A stretch of DNA of 64,000 nt from Ruegeria denitrificans. Its GTDB lineage: Bacteria > Pseudomonadota > Alphaproteobacteria > Rhodobacterales > Rhodobacteraceae. This document shows, piece after piece, positions 54,504 to 63,740 of the stretch. The notes below the pieces were generated by a model, which was given only the letters and a program-made list of their open reading frames with translations, was not told the origin of the DNA and searched no databases. The position numbers and the translations under genes are program-made. The stretch spans positions 62,001-126,000 of the forward strand of contig NZ_CYUD01000012.1 of the NCBI RefSeq assembly GCF_001458295.1. The letters run 5' to 3'. Position 1 is the first letter of the stretch, and the number at the start of each line of letters is the position of its first letter.

Positions 54504-56876
54504 CTAGCGGTCATCCCCTCCGGGGCCGATATCATCCAGATAATCCTCATCAATCGCCGCCTGCACTGCGCCGGTCACGGCTTCGCGCTGCTTCGGCGTC
54601 AGATCTTCGGGTTCTTTACCTTCGGCCAGCCGCACGGTGACTTCGCGATGGGCAAACTTGATCCCTTCGCGTGCAAACAGCTCTCGGATATCCTGATAGA
54701 CTCTCTTGCGTACCAGCCACTGGTCACCGGGCTTGGTCATAAACTTGACCCGGATGATCATCGCGGAATCCTGCATCTCAATCACACCCTGCGATTTCAG
54801 CGGCTGGATAAAGTTGTCGCCGATCACAGGGTCGCTCAGCAATTGCTGACCCAGCTTCTTGATCAGCTTGCGCACCTTTTCAACATCGGTGTCATATGTC
54901 ACGCGCAAGGGCAGTTTCATGATCACCCAATCGCGAGAATAGTTAGTCAGCACCTTGATCTCACCAAAGGGAATCGTATTCAGCGCACCCAGATGGTGGC
55001 GCAGCTGGAATGACCGGACCGAGATTTTTTCGACCGTCCCCTTCACATCCCCGATGTCGATATATTCCCCTTTACGAAAAGCGTCATCCATCAAGAAGAA
55101 CGCCCCCGAAAAGATATCCCGCACCAGCGTTTGTGACCCGAATCCAACGGCCAGCCCCACCACACCGGCACCGGCAAACAGCGGGCTGACATTGATCCCC
55201 AGCTCCATCAACGTAATCAGAGCAATGGTGACAACGACAACGGCCAGGATCGCGCCCCGGAACAGGGGCAGCAGCGTCGCCAGACGACTCTGCCCGCCTT
55301 CGCCTCCCTCGTCGCCCAACTCGGCCTCTTCACCGCCATCATCGGATTCCTCGGCGATTTTCGAGTCGATCCAGATGCGGAAAAAGTGGAACAGAATATA
55401 GCCGATGAACAGGATGACCATCACATCTAGCGCACGTTCGACCGGCAGGTCCTCGCTCCAGCTGGCTTCGGGGTTCCAGATCACCACCAACGCGTAAAGA
55501 CCGACCACAAAGGCCAAAATCCCCGCCACGCGACGAGCCAAATCCTCATATGTCAGGATCGAGTGTTGGCGCATTTCCGCCTCGGGTGTCTCGACCGCTT
55601 CTTCATCCTCTCCCGCTGCCACCGCATTCATGTCTTCTATCTGGCGATTTCGGTCAAAGTAACGCTCCAGCAGGTAATTCATCGCGCCATAGGCCACGAC
55701 CACTGACATGAAAATCAAATAGCTGCTGGCCACGATCGGTATCGAATTCTCATTCTCAAGAACCAGATCCACCGCCAGCTTGAACCAACTGAATACGATG
55801 TAGACGACCAGCACTGGCGCCCACGCGAATGAGATGAACCGCAAAATCCACGACACTTGGTCCGGTGCGCGTCCGCCGCGAATGGCATTCGATATTGCGC
55901 GCGCATTGAACAGGATCATCAAAACATTGCCCAGCGCGCCCAACATGGTCAGGCCACCATAGACCAAGGCATAGACATTGTAGTTCAACCCGAAATCCGC
56001 CACCCAGGTGGCGAACAGCACAACTGAAATATCATAGGTCGCCAGTGCCGACGCCCAGAAATACAGCCGCTTTGCGTCCCGATCCGAGAAGGGTGGCAAA
56101 CGATATTGGCTCAGATAGGGGGACAGAACCATCCGCCACAGGTCGGATATCGTGCGCGACAGAAAAAACGCCGTAAAGATCGCCGTGACCGTAAACTGAA
56201 TCGAGATGTCTTCGGCCTCACCAAAAAACAGATACCCCACGATCAGCGCCATCAGCATGGCAAAGATCGTGCCCCCGATCCCCATAAAAAACCGGAAGAC
56301 CAAAAACGGCATCTTTTCCCGATACCCCTGCGGGTTTTCCTTGGACCGCGCCACAACCAACTTTTTGGCCATGCGCTTGCCGTAAATCTCGGTGGACAGC
56401 CAGCGCCCCAGCAGCAGGAACAGGATGTTCCAGGCCAAAACCTCGACATATGTCTGGATACGGCCATCCGGGCTGGTTTGCCGCAGGACGTACTGAACTT
56501 CGAATATCGAATAAGGCAAGGCTTCTAATCGCGATTGCATGGAGGCCCGGAAATCTGAAAATTTCTCTTGCGCCTTCATCAGCTGCGACCCTTCGGCCAT
56601 CGCCCCATGCACGTCTTCGACCTGAGTTTCATTGCCCTGCTGGCCACCCGAGGACACGATTTGCCCAGCACTGTCGATGACAATCACACTGGCACCCGCC
56701 TCAGTCGCAGCCTTGATCGCGGCTGCCAGGTCGCCGTCTGTGCCAGCGTCTGCTTCGGCTTCAGGATCCGACGTATATCCCGGGATAAACGGGACCTGCG
56801 CTGCCGCGTCGGTAACGAAGGCTGCTGCAAGCACCCACAGGATCAGAGCCATTCCAGCAATTTGTCTGAGTTTCAT
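54504..56876 (-). CDS. Large mechanosensitive channel of the MscS family
   Basis: The 790-residue protein has a signal peptide (to about AAAQV), a periplasmic region rich in Glu/Gln with coiled-coil character (about 30-145), then many membrane helices from about residue 150. The MscS core is clear: the pore helix and beta domain LFAGAGVVGLAVGFGSQTLV and FRKGEYIDIGDVKGTVEKIS, then the C-terminal cage domain to about 750. Two acidic, Glu-rich stretches (AAGEDEEAVETPEAE, SDDGGEEAELGDEGGEGG) sit in cytoplasmic loops. It releases solutes on osmotic downshift. It diverges from the seven-gene operon. Confidence 0.92.
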   Translation of the reverse strand: MKLRQIAGMALILWVLAAAFVTDAAAQVPFIPGYTSDPEAEADAGTDGDLAAAIKAATEAGASVIVIDSAGQIVSSGGQQGNETQVEDVHGAMAEGSQLMKAQEKFSDFRASMQSRLEALPYSIFEVQYVLRQTSPDGRIQTYVEVLAWNILFLLLGRWLSTEIYGKRMAKKLVVARSKENPQGYREKMPFLVFRFFMGIGGTIFAMLMALIVGYLFFGEAEDISIQFTVTAIFTAFFLSRTISDLWRMVLSPYLSQYRLPPFSDRDAKRLYFWASALATYDISVVLFATWVADFGLNYNVYALVYGGLTMLGALGNVLMILFNARAISNAIRGGRAPDQVSWILRFISFAWAPVLVVYIVFSWFKLAVDLVLENENSIPIVASSYLIFMSVVVAYGAMNYLLERYFDRNRQIEDMNAVAAGEDEEAVETPEAEMRQHSILTYEDLARRVAGILAFVVGLYALVVIWNPEASWSEDLPVERALDVMVILFIGYILFHFFRIWIDSKIAEESDDGGEEAELGDEGGEGGQSRLATLLPLFRGAILAVVVVTIALITLMELGINVSPLFAGAGVVGLAVGFGSQTLVRDIFSGAFFLMDDAFRKGEYIDIGDVKGTVEKISVRSFQLRHHLGALNTIPFGEIKVLTNYSRDWVIMKLPLRVTYDTDVEKVRKLIKKLGQQLLSDPVIGDNFIQPLKSQGVIEMQDSAMIIRVKFMTKPGDQWLVRKRVYQDIRELFAREGIKFAHREVTVRLAEGKEPEDLTPKQREAVTGAVQAAIDEDYLDDIGPGGDDR

Positions 56877-57248
56877 CGAGTTCTCTGTCCAAGTCCTAGG
56901 TTGCGCCGAAGGTTACAGAAGCACCGGAGCGTATTCAAATATCCAGCCTTTTACGCCCCAAGTTCGTGTCAATTCGTGTTCCCACTGCAATGCAAGCGAC
57001 AAGAGTGTTTGCAACCCCGGAAAAACTGAATATGACCGACCGTGTAATATGAGCGGAATAGCAAGATCAACATCAGCCATAGCGGGCAAAATCGCCCCGA
57101 AAACCGCTGGTTCTTTGGATGTTGCCATTTCGCCATGTTTGACGAATTTGCAAGATCTCGAACCCCCCTTTGGCAAGCGGCGTCAAAGAATATACGGTAT
57201 CCGAGGTAAACGCGCGGATTTGCACTCAGAAACACGGCAGGCGAAGGC
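56877..57248. other. Divergent gap between mscS-like gene and glycan operon
   Basis: No gene can be supported in these 372 bases; short open frames lack ribosome binding sites and family features. It should hold the promoters of both divergent units. A loose TTGGCA...TACGGT pair 17 bases apart (about 57171-57199) may serve the operon, but the match is weak. Confidence 0.4.
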
Positions 57249-58463
57249 ATGGGCCTAGGAATACAAAACAACAACACCGGCCGTGCGCCGCGCATACTGT
57301 TCTACAGCCATGATACATTTGGACTGGGGCATCTTCGCCGGTCGCGCGCCCTTGCCGCTGCCATCACGCAAGCCAACCCGCAGGCCTCGGCTTTGATCCT
57401 GACCGGGTCACCTGTGGCTGGTCGGTTCACCTTTCCACGACGGGTTGACCACGTGCGCCTTCCAGGCGTGACCAAACGCGCCGATGGATCATACGCCGCA
57501 CGTACAATTGGCATGGGAATCGAAGAGGTGACCGAACTGCGCGCGGGTCTGATCCAGACTGCCGTGCAGCAATTCGACCCCGACATGCTGATCGTCGACA
57601 AAGAACCGACCGGCTTTCGCGGCGAGCTACTGCCAACGCTGGAAAACCTGCTGCAATCGCAACGCACCAAGTTGGTCCTTGGCTTGCGCGACGTACTTGA
57701 CGAACCCGAAGTTCTGGCCGCCGAGTGGGATCGGAAAGAAGCTCTTGCGGCGACCGAACAGTTCTATCACGAAATCTGGGTTTACGGTCTGCGCTCGATC
57801 TATGACCCGACCAAAGGGCTGCCGCTCAGCCACGCGGCGCAATCGCGCATTCACTGGACCGGCTATCTGCGCCGTGACCTGGGCCCGGTGGGCGAACCGC
57901 CGCAACAGCCTTATATCCTGATCACGCCTGGTGGTGGCGGTGATGGCAAGGCGATGGTGAATCAAGTCTTGTCTGCCTATGAAAAAGACCCGACCCTGTC
58001 GCCGCGCGCAGTGTTGGTCTATGGCCCATTCTTGTCGGGTGAATTGCGCGATGAATTCGAGACCCGCGTTGCCGCGCTGAATGGTCGGGTCACCGCGGTG
58101 GGGTTCGAATCCCAGATCGAAACGCTGTTTGCCGGTGCCGCCGGGGTGGTCTGCATGGGCGGCTACAACACATTCTGCGAAGTCCTGTCCTTTGACAAAC
58201 GTGCCGTCATCGTTCCGCGTACAACACCAAGGTTGGAACAATGGATACGCGCCTCGCGCGCCGAAGGGCTGGGCCTTGTCCGGATGCTGGACGAAAACCG
58301 CGACGGGCTGACAGCGGATGCGATGATTGAGGCGATCCGCAACCTACCGCATCAGCCCTTGCCATCGCAAGCCATACAGGACGGGCTGCTGGACGGTTTG
58401 GATTACGTAACCGACCGCGTTGAGGCATTGCTGAGCCAGGAACAGGAACGGGCCACCGGATGA
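57249..58463 (+). CDS. MurG-like glycosyltransferase, first gene of operon (GT-A)
   Basis: The 404-residue GT-B-fold protein of the MurG/GT28-like predicted-glycosyltransferase group (COG4671-type) starts with ILFYSHDTFGLGHLRRSRAL, has VDKEPTGFRGELLPTL, and the donor-site segment VCMGGYNTFCEVLSFDKRAV. The other GYNT protein in the operon (61361-62500) is a close type match. There is no signal peptide. AGGCGAAGGC precedes the ATG. Its stop overlaps the next start (ATGA). Confidence 0.85.
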   Translation: MGLGIQNNNTGRAPRILFYSHDTFGLGHLRRSRALAAAITQANPQASALILTGSPVAGRFTFPRRVDHVRLPGVTKRADGSYAARTIGMGIEEVTELRAGLIQTAVQQFDPDMLIVDKEPTGFRGELLPTLENLLQSQRTKLVLGLRDVLDEPEVLAAEWDRKEALAATEQFYHEIWVYGLRSIYDPTKGLPLSHAAQSRIHWTGYLRRDLGPVGEPPQQPYILITPGGGGDGKAMVNQVLSAYEKDPTLSPRAVLVYGPFLSGELRDEFETRVAALNGRVTAVGFESQIETLFAGAAGVVCMGGYNTFCEVLSFDKRAVIVPRTTPRLEQWIRASRAEGLGLVRMLDENRDGLTADAMIEAIRNLPHQPLPSQAIQDGLLDGLDYVTDRVEALLSQEQERATG

Positions 58464-59707
58464 CCGCAGCCCAGCCGAAACTGGCGGTGCTGGTCAAAGG
58501 ATGGCCGCGCCTGTCCGAGACTTTCATCGCTCAGGAACTTGTCGCCCTGCAAGACGCCGGGCACAGCTTTGACATCTGGTCTTTACGCCACCCGACCGAC
58601 GTGAAACGGCACCCGCTGCACGATCGGTTCCGGGGTCAGGTGCACTACCTGCCCGAGTACCTGTACGAAGAGCCGCAGCGTGTCTGGGCCGCGCGTCGGG
58701 CTGCGCAAGCCCTGCCTGGCTATGCCGAGGCCTATAGGGTCTGGCGCGCCGATCTGCGCCGCGATCCGACCCATAACCGAATACGGCGCTTTGGCCAGGC
58801 TTGTGTTCTGGCCGCCGAATTGCCCGACGCGACTCGGGTGATGTACGCGCATTTCATGCACACCCCATCCTCGGTCGCGCGTTACGCCGCTATCATGCGT
58901 GGCCTACCGTGGAGTTTTTCTGCCCACGCCAAGGACATATGGACTTCGCCCGAATGGGAAAAGGCGGAAAAGCTTCAGGCCAACACCCATGGCGCGGCTT
59001 TTGGTGCGACCTGTACGGCCATTGGGGCCGACCATCTGCGCAGTCTGGCCGACGACCCCGCGCGTGTCGACCTGATCTATCACGGGCTGGACCTGAGCCG
59101 TTTCCCCACCCCGCCGGATCGTACACTGCGCGCGCCGGATAGTCCGTTTCACATGCTTTCCGTCGGCCGTCTGGTCGAAAAAAAGGGCTTTGACCGCCTG
59201 ATCGATGCATTGGTCATGCTGCCCGAAACGCTGGACTGGCACTGGACGCATATCGGTGGCGGCACCCTCAGCACCGCGCTGCAAAACCGGGTCGAGGCCG
59301 CAGGCCTGTCGCATCGTATCACGTGGCAAGGCGCCTGCGATCAGCCCGAAGTTATCGCCGCAATGCGCAGCGCGGACCTGTTTGTACTGCCCAGTCGGAT
59401 CGCCGAGGACGGAGACCGCGACGGGTTGCCCAACGTTCTGATGGAGGCCGCATCACAGCTGTTGCCCATATTGTCGACGCCGGTCTCGGCCATCCCCGAG
59501 TTTATCAAAACCGGCACTCACGGCGTACTGTCCGACGATGATCCAGCTGCGCTGGCCAACGCCATCACCCGCCTGGCCGCCGAGCCGCAACAGACTGCTT
59601 TGATGGCCAGCGCCGCCTATGACCGCCTAATCGCCGATTTCCGCATGGATCCCGGCATCGCCCGCCTGTCCAAACGGCTTCGCGCATTGGGTTCGGGCAT
59701 AGATTGA
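58460..59707 (+). CDS. Glycosyltransferase family 4 protein (GT-B)
   Basis: The 415-residue protein has GT4 features: an N-terminal Rossmann-like domain (LAVLVKGWPRLSETFIAQEL), YHGLDLSRFPTPPDRT then MLSVGRLVEKKGFDRLIDAL, and the E-x7-E-type motif in PSRIAEDGDRDGLPNVLMEA. It transfers a sugar, donor and acceptor unknown. Its stop and the next start overlap in TGATG. Confidence 0.9.
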   Translation: MTAAQPKLAVLVKGWPRLSETFIAQELVALQDAGHSFDIWSLRHPTDVKRHPLHDRFRGQVHYLPEYLYEEPQRVWAARRAAQALPGYAEAYRVWRADLRRDPTHNRIRRFGQACVLAAELPDATRVMYAHFMHTPSSVARYAAIMRGLPWSFSAHAKDIWTSPEWEKAEKLQANTHGAAFGATCTAIGADHLRSLADDPARVDLIYHGLDLSRFPTPPDRTLRAPDSPFHMLSVGRLVEKKGFDRLIDALVMLPETLDWHWTHIGGGTLSTALQNRVEAAGLSHRITWQGACDQPEVIAAMRSADLFVLPSRIAEDGDRDGLPNVLMEAASQLLPILSTPVSAIPEFIKTGTHGVLSDDDPAALANAITRLAAEPQQTALMASAAYDRLIADFRMDPGIARLSKRLRALGSGID

Positions 59708-60783
59708 TGGCGCGGGTGGCCTTTTACTCGCCGATGAAAGCCCCGGACAGCCCGGTACCGTCGGGGGATCGCGAAATGGCCCGCAACCTGATGCAGGCAA
59801 TTGCCGCGCAGGGGGATACGGTCGAACTGGCCTCGCGGCTGCGCATCTATGACAAAACCGGGGATGCGCAAGTGCAGACCACGTTGCGTGCTGAAGCTGA
59901 CGCTGAGGGGCGACGTCTGATAGACGACCTGCCTTCGGACACCGCGCTGTGGGTGACCTATCACAACTACTACAAGGCACCCGATCTTCTTGGCCCGCGG
60001 TTCTGCAAGGCCCGCAACATTCCTTACGTACAATTGGAAAGCACCCGCGCGACCAGCCGCCTGACTGGTCGCTGGGCCGGATTTGCCCAAACCGCGCACA
60101 AGGCCTGCGACGCGGCGCAAGTGATCTTTTACCACACCGCCAATGACCTGATCACCCTGGAACGGGAACGGTACGGGGATCAAAGCCTTGTCGAACTGCC
60201 GCCCTTCCTGCCCCGGTCGGATTTGCCACCCGCCTCTGGCTGTGACGGCCCGATGTTGACCGTCGGTATGATGCGGCACGGTGACAAGCTGGCCTCTTAC
60301 ACCCTTCTGGCGCAGACGCTGTCCCTTCTGGCCGGCGACTGGATCCTGGATATTGCGGGTGATGGACCAGCACGCCCCGCGGTCGAGACGCTGATGGCCC
60401 CGTTCGGATCAAAGGTCCGGTTTCTGGGGCAATGTGACCGCGATGCTTTGCAAAAGCTCTATGAAACAGCCTCGGTTCTGGTGTGGCCGGGCGTGAATGA
60501 GGCCTATGGCATGATCTATTTAGAAGCACAGGCCAGCGGTCTGCCGGTCGTTGCGCAGGACCGACCCGGCGTGCGGGATGTACTGGCCCCGTCGGACTAT
60601 CCCTCGGTCGAAGCTGGCCCCAAAAGTCTGGCCGCGCGGCTGCGCTCTTTACTGGATAACCCCGCGTTGCGCCTGTCCCAAGGGGCCAAAGCCCGCACTC
60701 ACATTGCCGAACGTCACTTGATGCCTGCGGCCACCGATCGGTTCTGGCAGGCAACGCGACCTTTGATGGAGGTTCGGTCATGA
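59707..60783 (+). CDS. Glycosyltransferase (GT4-like) (GT-C)
   Basis: The 358-residue protein has a GT4 donor domain (LTVGMMRHGDKLASYTLLAQ, DWILDIAGDGPARPAVE, VLVWPGVNEAYGMIYLEAQA). The N-terminal part is short. It follows GT-B by a one-base overlap and overlaps the histidine phosphatase by ATGA. Its acceptor is unknown. Confidence 0.88.
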   Translation: MARVAFYSPMKAPDSPVPSGDREMARNLMQAIAAQGDTVELASRLRIYDKTGDAQVQTTLRAEADAEGRRLIDDLPSDTALWVTYHNYYKAPDLLGPRFCKARNIPYVQLESTRATSRLTGRWAGFAQTAHKACDAAQVIFYHTANDLITLERERYGDQSLVELPPFLPRSDLPPASGCDGPMLTVGMMRHGDKLASYTLLAQTLSLLAGDWILDIAGDGPARPAVETLMAPFGSKVRFLGQCDRDALQKLYETASVLVWPGVNEAYGMIYLEAQASGLPVVAQDRPGVRDVLAPSDYPSVEAGPKSLAARLRSLLDNPALRLSQGAKARTHIAERHLMPAATDRFWQATRPLMEVRS

Positions 60784-61364
60784 CCCAGCTGGCACTGCTT
60801 CGGCATGGTCACACCCACTGGAACCGCGCAGGGCGCATTCAGGGGCGCAGCGACATTCCGCTGGACGACGATGCGCGCGCGGAGCTGGCAGCTACGCAAC
60901 TGCCCATGCAGTGGAAGGACTCGGCCCTCTGGTCCAGCCCCCTGCTGCGGGCCAGCGAAACGGCGCGTCTGGTCGCCGGGCGTGAGCCGAAAACTTCGGA
61001 CGCGCTGACCGAGATGAACTGGGGCGATTGGGAAGGTTTGCGCGGGGTCGACCTAATTGCCGATCCGAACAGCGGATACCGCCATATTGAAGACTGGAGT
61101 TGGGATTTCCGTCCGCCAAACGGCGAAAGCCCGGCTGAGGTCTGGAACCGCCTGCACCCCTGGATGGACGCTTTGTCCGGCGACACGGTTGCCATCTGCC
61201 ATATCGGCATCATGCGGGTCATTCTGGCGCGGGCCTGGGGATGGGATTTCAATGGCCCCGCCCCCTTTAAAATCAAGCGAAACCGTCTCTATATCGTTGA
61301 CATCGCATCGCTCTGCCCCCTGCCTGAACCCGTCCGACTGATCAGACCCGAGGTGTCGCAATGA
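60780..61364 (+). CDS. Histidine phosphatase family protein
   Basis: The 194-residue protein has the RHG motif in LALLRHGHTHWNRAGRIQG and the second His in DTVAICHIGIMRVIL. EMNWGDWEGL is also typical of the phosphoglycerate-mutase-like family. It should remove a phosphate from a small molecule or glycan precursor. The position inside a sugar operon suggests dephosphorylation of a sugar phosphate, which is an inference. Confidence 0.9.
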   Translation: MTQLALLRHGHTHWNRAGRIQGRSDIPLDDDARAELAATQLPMQWKDSALWSSPLLRASETARLVAGREPKTSDALTEMNWGDWEGLRGVDLIADPNSGYRHIEDWSWDFRPPNGESPAEVWNRLHPWMDALSGDTVAICHIGIMRVILARAWGWDFNGPAPFKIKRNRLYIVDIASLCPLPEPVRLIRPEVSQ

Positions 61365-62500
61365 AGGTGATGATCGTTGTCACGCACTTGCTGGGCACCG
61401 GACATCTGAGCCGGGCGCTGACTCTGGGCCGGGCTTTCGTACGGGCCGGGCATGAGACCTTTGTTGTCTCGGGCGGAATGCCTGCGCCTCAGTTGGACAG
61501 CGCGGGCATGACCCTGTTGGGGCTGCCACCGCTGCGTTCGGATGGTACGGACTTTACCCGGCTTTTGACCCAAAGCGGTGACGTGGCCGATGCGGCCTAT
61601 CTGGCATCGCGCGAGATCGCATTGGTCGAGGCCGTTCGGAGCTTCGCGCCGGATGTGCTGATCACCGAGTTGTTTCCCTTTGGCCGTCGGTCTCTGGCGG
61701 CCGAGTTCAATGCCGCTCTAGAGGCCGCTTGGAACATGCCGCGGCGCCCGGTCATTCTGGGCTCGATCCGCGATATTCTGGCACCGCCTTCGAAACCATC
61801 AAAGGCAGAGCGTACGGACGAGATCGTGTGTCGATATTACGACGGTATCCTCGTCCACTCAGATCAGAACGTTGTCCCACTGGAGGTCAGCTGGCCGGTG
61901 ACCAATCGTTTGCGTCCGCAATTGTTCTATACCGGTTTCGTCGCGCCCGAGGCCCCTGCGCTGCATCCGGATGAGGTGGGCAAAGACGAAATACTGGTCA
62001 GCGCCGGTGGCGGATCAGTGGGACAGCCAATCTTTCGCGCGGCCATCGAGGCCGCCCGAAAGATGCCCAACAGGCGCTGGCGCCTGTTGGTGGGTGGACA
62101 AGACGCAAGGGCGCGTATTGATCAACTGGCGCAGCTCGTGGGCGAAGCCCAGGTGATACTGGAGCCAGTGCGCCCGGATTTCCGGCAAATGCTACCCCAC
62201 GCGGCGGCCTCGGTCAGTATGTGCGGCTACAACACAGCACTGGACATTTTACAATCAGGCACACCTGCGGTTTTTATCCCCTTCGACGACGGTAAAGAAG
62301 TTGAGCAGGGCTTGCGCGGTCAGAGCCTCTCGGACCTGTCGGCCATCGATGTGTTGCCCAGCAAATCCCTGAATGGGGATTCTTTGGCGCAGGCCGTTGC
62401 GTCGGTCATGTCAGATGGCTCACGCCAGGTTTCAATGCAGGGCTTTGACGGGGCCGCAAGATCGGTCGAGATTGCAGTGAACCTACGGGCGCAGGTATGA
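61361..62500 (+). CDS. MurG-like glycosyltransferase (GT-D)
   Basis: The 379-residue GT-B-type protein starts MKVMIVVTHLLGTGHLSRAL and has the donor-site segment SMCGYNTALDILQSGTPAVF, matching GT-A's GYNT motif. LVSAGGGSVGQPIFRAAIEA is a Gly-rich nucleotide-binding turn. Two GT28-like proteins in one operon suggest two related sugar additions. ATGA overlaps on both sides. Confidence 0.85.
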   Translation: MKVMIVVTHLLGTGHLSRALTLGRAFVRAGHETFVVSGGMPAPQLDSAGMTLLGLPPLRSDGTDFTRLLTQSGDVADAAYLASREIALVEAVRSFAPDVLITELFPFGRRSLAAEFNAALEAAWNMPRRPVILGSIRDILAPPSKPSKAERTDEIVCRYYDGILVHSDQNVVPLEVSWPVTNRLRPQLFYTGFVAPEAPALHPDEVGKDEILVSAGGGSVGQPIFRAAIEAARKMPNRRWRLLVGGQDARARIDQLAQLVGEAQVILEPVRPDFRQMLPHAAASVSMCGYNTALDILQSGTPAVFIPFDDGKEVEQGLRGQSLSDLSAIDVLPSKSLNGDSLAQAVASVMSDGSRQVSMQGFDGAARSVEIAVNLRAQV

Positions 62501-63267
62501 TGATGGACTGGAGCCCTCTGGAGGCCGAATTGAACATCTGGCGCGCTCAGGGCTTGTCGCTGCCGCTGTGGTGGCGTGATGATGACGCCGTTTCAAAGAC
62601 AACGCAGCTCGAGAAACTGTCAGAGCTCTCGCGTTCGCTCGACCTGCCCGTGCATCTGGCGATCATTCCACGCGATGCCGATGCTGGACTAGTGGATTAC
62701 GTCGCACAACAGCCAACGCTGATCCCGGTGGTGCATGGCTGGGCGCATCAAAACCTTGCACCACCTGATGAAAAGAAATCCGAGTTTCGGCTGCACCGCC
62801 CGCTTGCGGATATTACCGCCGATGCGCAATCCGGACTGAATCGGCTGCGCACGTTGTTCGGAGACAGGCTGTGTCCGATGTTCGTACCGCCGTGGAACCG
62901 CATCGCGCCCGAAGTGGTTCGGGAATTGCCTGATCTGGGTTATTGCATTGTCTCGACGGCGACGCCGCGAAAAAAACGGGAACCTGCGCCGGGGTTGGAG
63001 CAGATCAACACCCATCTGGACCCGATTGACTGGCGCGGATCGCGCCGGTTGGTAGCGGCGGATAAGTTGATCAGTCAAACAACGGACCTGTTACGCGACC
63101 GGCGTGAGGCGCGCGCCGACATTACCGAACCTTTTGGCGTCTTGACCCACCATCTGGTCCATGATCAGGACATCTGGACCTTTACTCAAGAGCTGCTGAG
63201 CCGTCTTCTGGATGGCCCTGGCATTGCCTGGGCAGAATCAAAAAAACCAACCGGAGAACCCGAATGA
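62497..63267 (+). CDS. Polysaccharide deacetylase-like protein
   Basis: The 256-residue protein shows the NodB/CE4-type start with an Asp-rich metal site (LPLWWRDDDAVSKTTQL), the histidine pair region VVHGWAHQNLAPP, and CPMFVPPWNRIAPEVV. The typical H-x3-H arrangement looks compressed, so deacetylase activity is likely but not certain. It may remove N-acetyl groups from the glycan built by the operon. There is no signal peptide, so it acts in the cytoplasm, unusual for CE4 enzymes. Confidence 0.75.
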   Translation: MMMDWSPLEAELNIWRAQGLSLPLWWRDDDAVSKTTQLEKLSELSRSLDLPVHLAIIPRDADAGLVDYVAQQPTLIPVVHGWAHQNLAPPDEKKSEFRLHRPLADITADAQSGLNRLRTLFGDRLCPMFVPPWNRIAPEVVRELPDLGYCIVSTATPRKKREPAPGLEQINTHLDPIDWRGSRRLVAADKLISQTTDLLRDRREARADITEPFGVLTHHLVHDQDIWTFTQELLSRLLDGPGIAWAESKKPTGEPE

Positions 63268-63740
63268 GCCGACTGGATTCCATGCTTCGCCGCCTGACAG
63301 CGCAACGCGACGGGCTGAACTGGGCGGTTGCGCAGATCAGCGACATGGAGGGTGATGTTCTGGACATGGGGCTGGGCAATGGCCGCACCTACGATCATTT
63401 ACGGGAAATCTTGCCGGATCGTCGAATCTGGGTCATGGACCGGGTGCTGCAATGTCACCCGTCCAGTACTCCGCCAGCCGAGGATTTCCTGCAGGGGGAA
63501 GCGGAGCCCATGCTTGAAAAGCTTGGCAATGGTGGGCCAAAGATCGCCCTGGCGCATTATGATTTTGGACGTGGCATCAAGGAAAACGACGTTGCGGAAG
63601 CGGCGCACCTTAGCCCGCTGATTGCGCGGGTAATGCGGCCCGGCGGGTTGTTGATATCAGGGCAACCTCTGGTCGGGTTCGAACAGATCAAAGGCCCGGA
63701 TACCATCGCCCCTGACCGATATCTGTTCTACCGCGCCTGA
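63264..63740 (+). CDS. Small class I SAM methyltransferase-like protein, operon copy
   Basis: The 158-residue protein has MGLGNGRTYDHLREI as the SAM motif, VMDRVLQCHPSSTPPAE and YDFGRGIKENDVAEAA. It is a paralogue of the protein at 46460-46957, sharing GLGNGRTYxH and the HPxSTPPxxD/E pattern. It is the last gene of the operon and ends at a palindromic junction with the convergent phnM-like gene. Possible targets are sugars or a lipid carrier, undetermined. Confidence 0.8.
   Translation: MSRLDSMLRRLTAQRDGLNWAVAQISDMEGDVLDMGLGNGRTYDHLREILPDRRIWVMDRVLQCHPSSTPPAEDFLQGEAEPMLEKLGNGGPKIALAHYDFGRGIKENDVAEAAHLSPLIARVMRPGGLLISGQPLVGFEQIKGPDTIAPDRYLFYRA

Noticed and set aside
56632..57258. Open frame crossing the mscS start and the divergent gap, plus shorter minus-strand frames there
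   Set aside because: They overlap the signal peptide region of the MscS gene antisense, show no family features and have no start signals.
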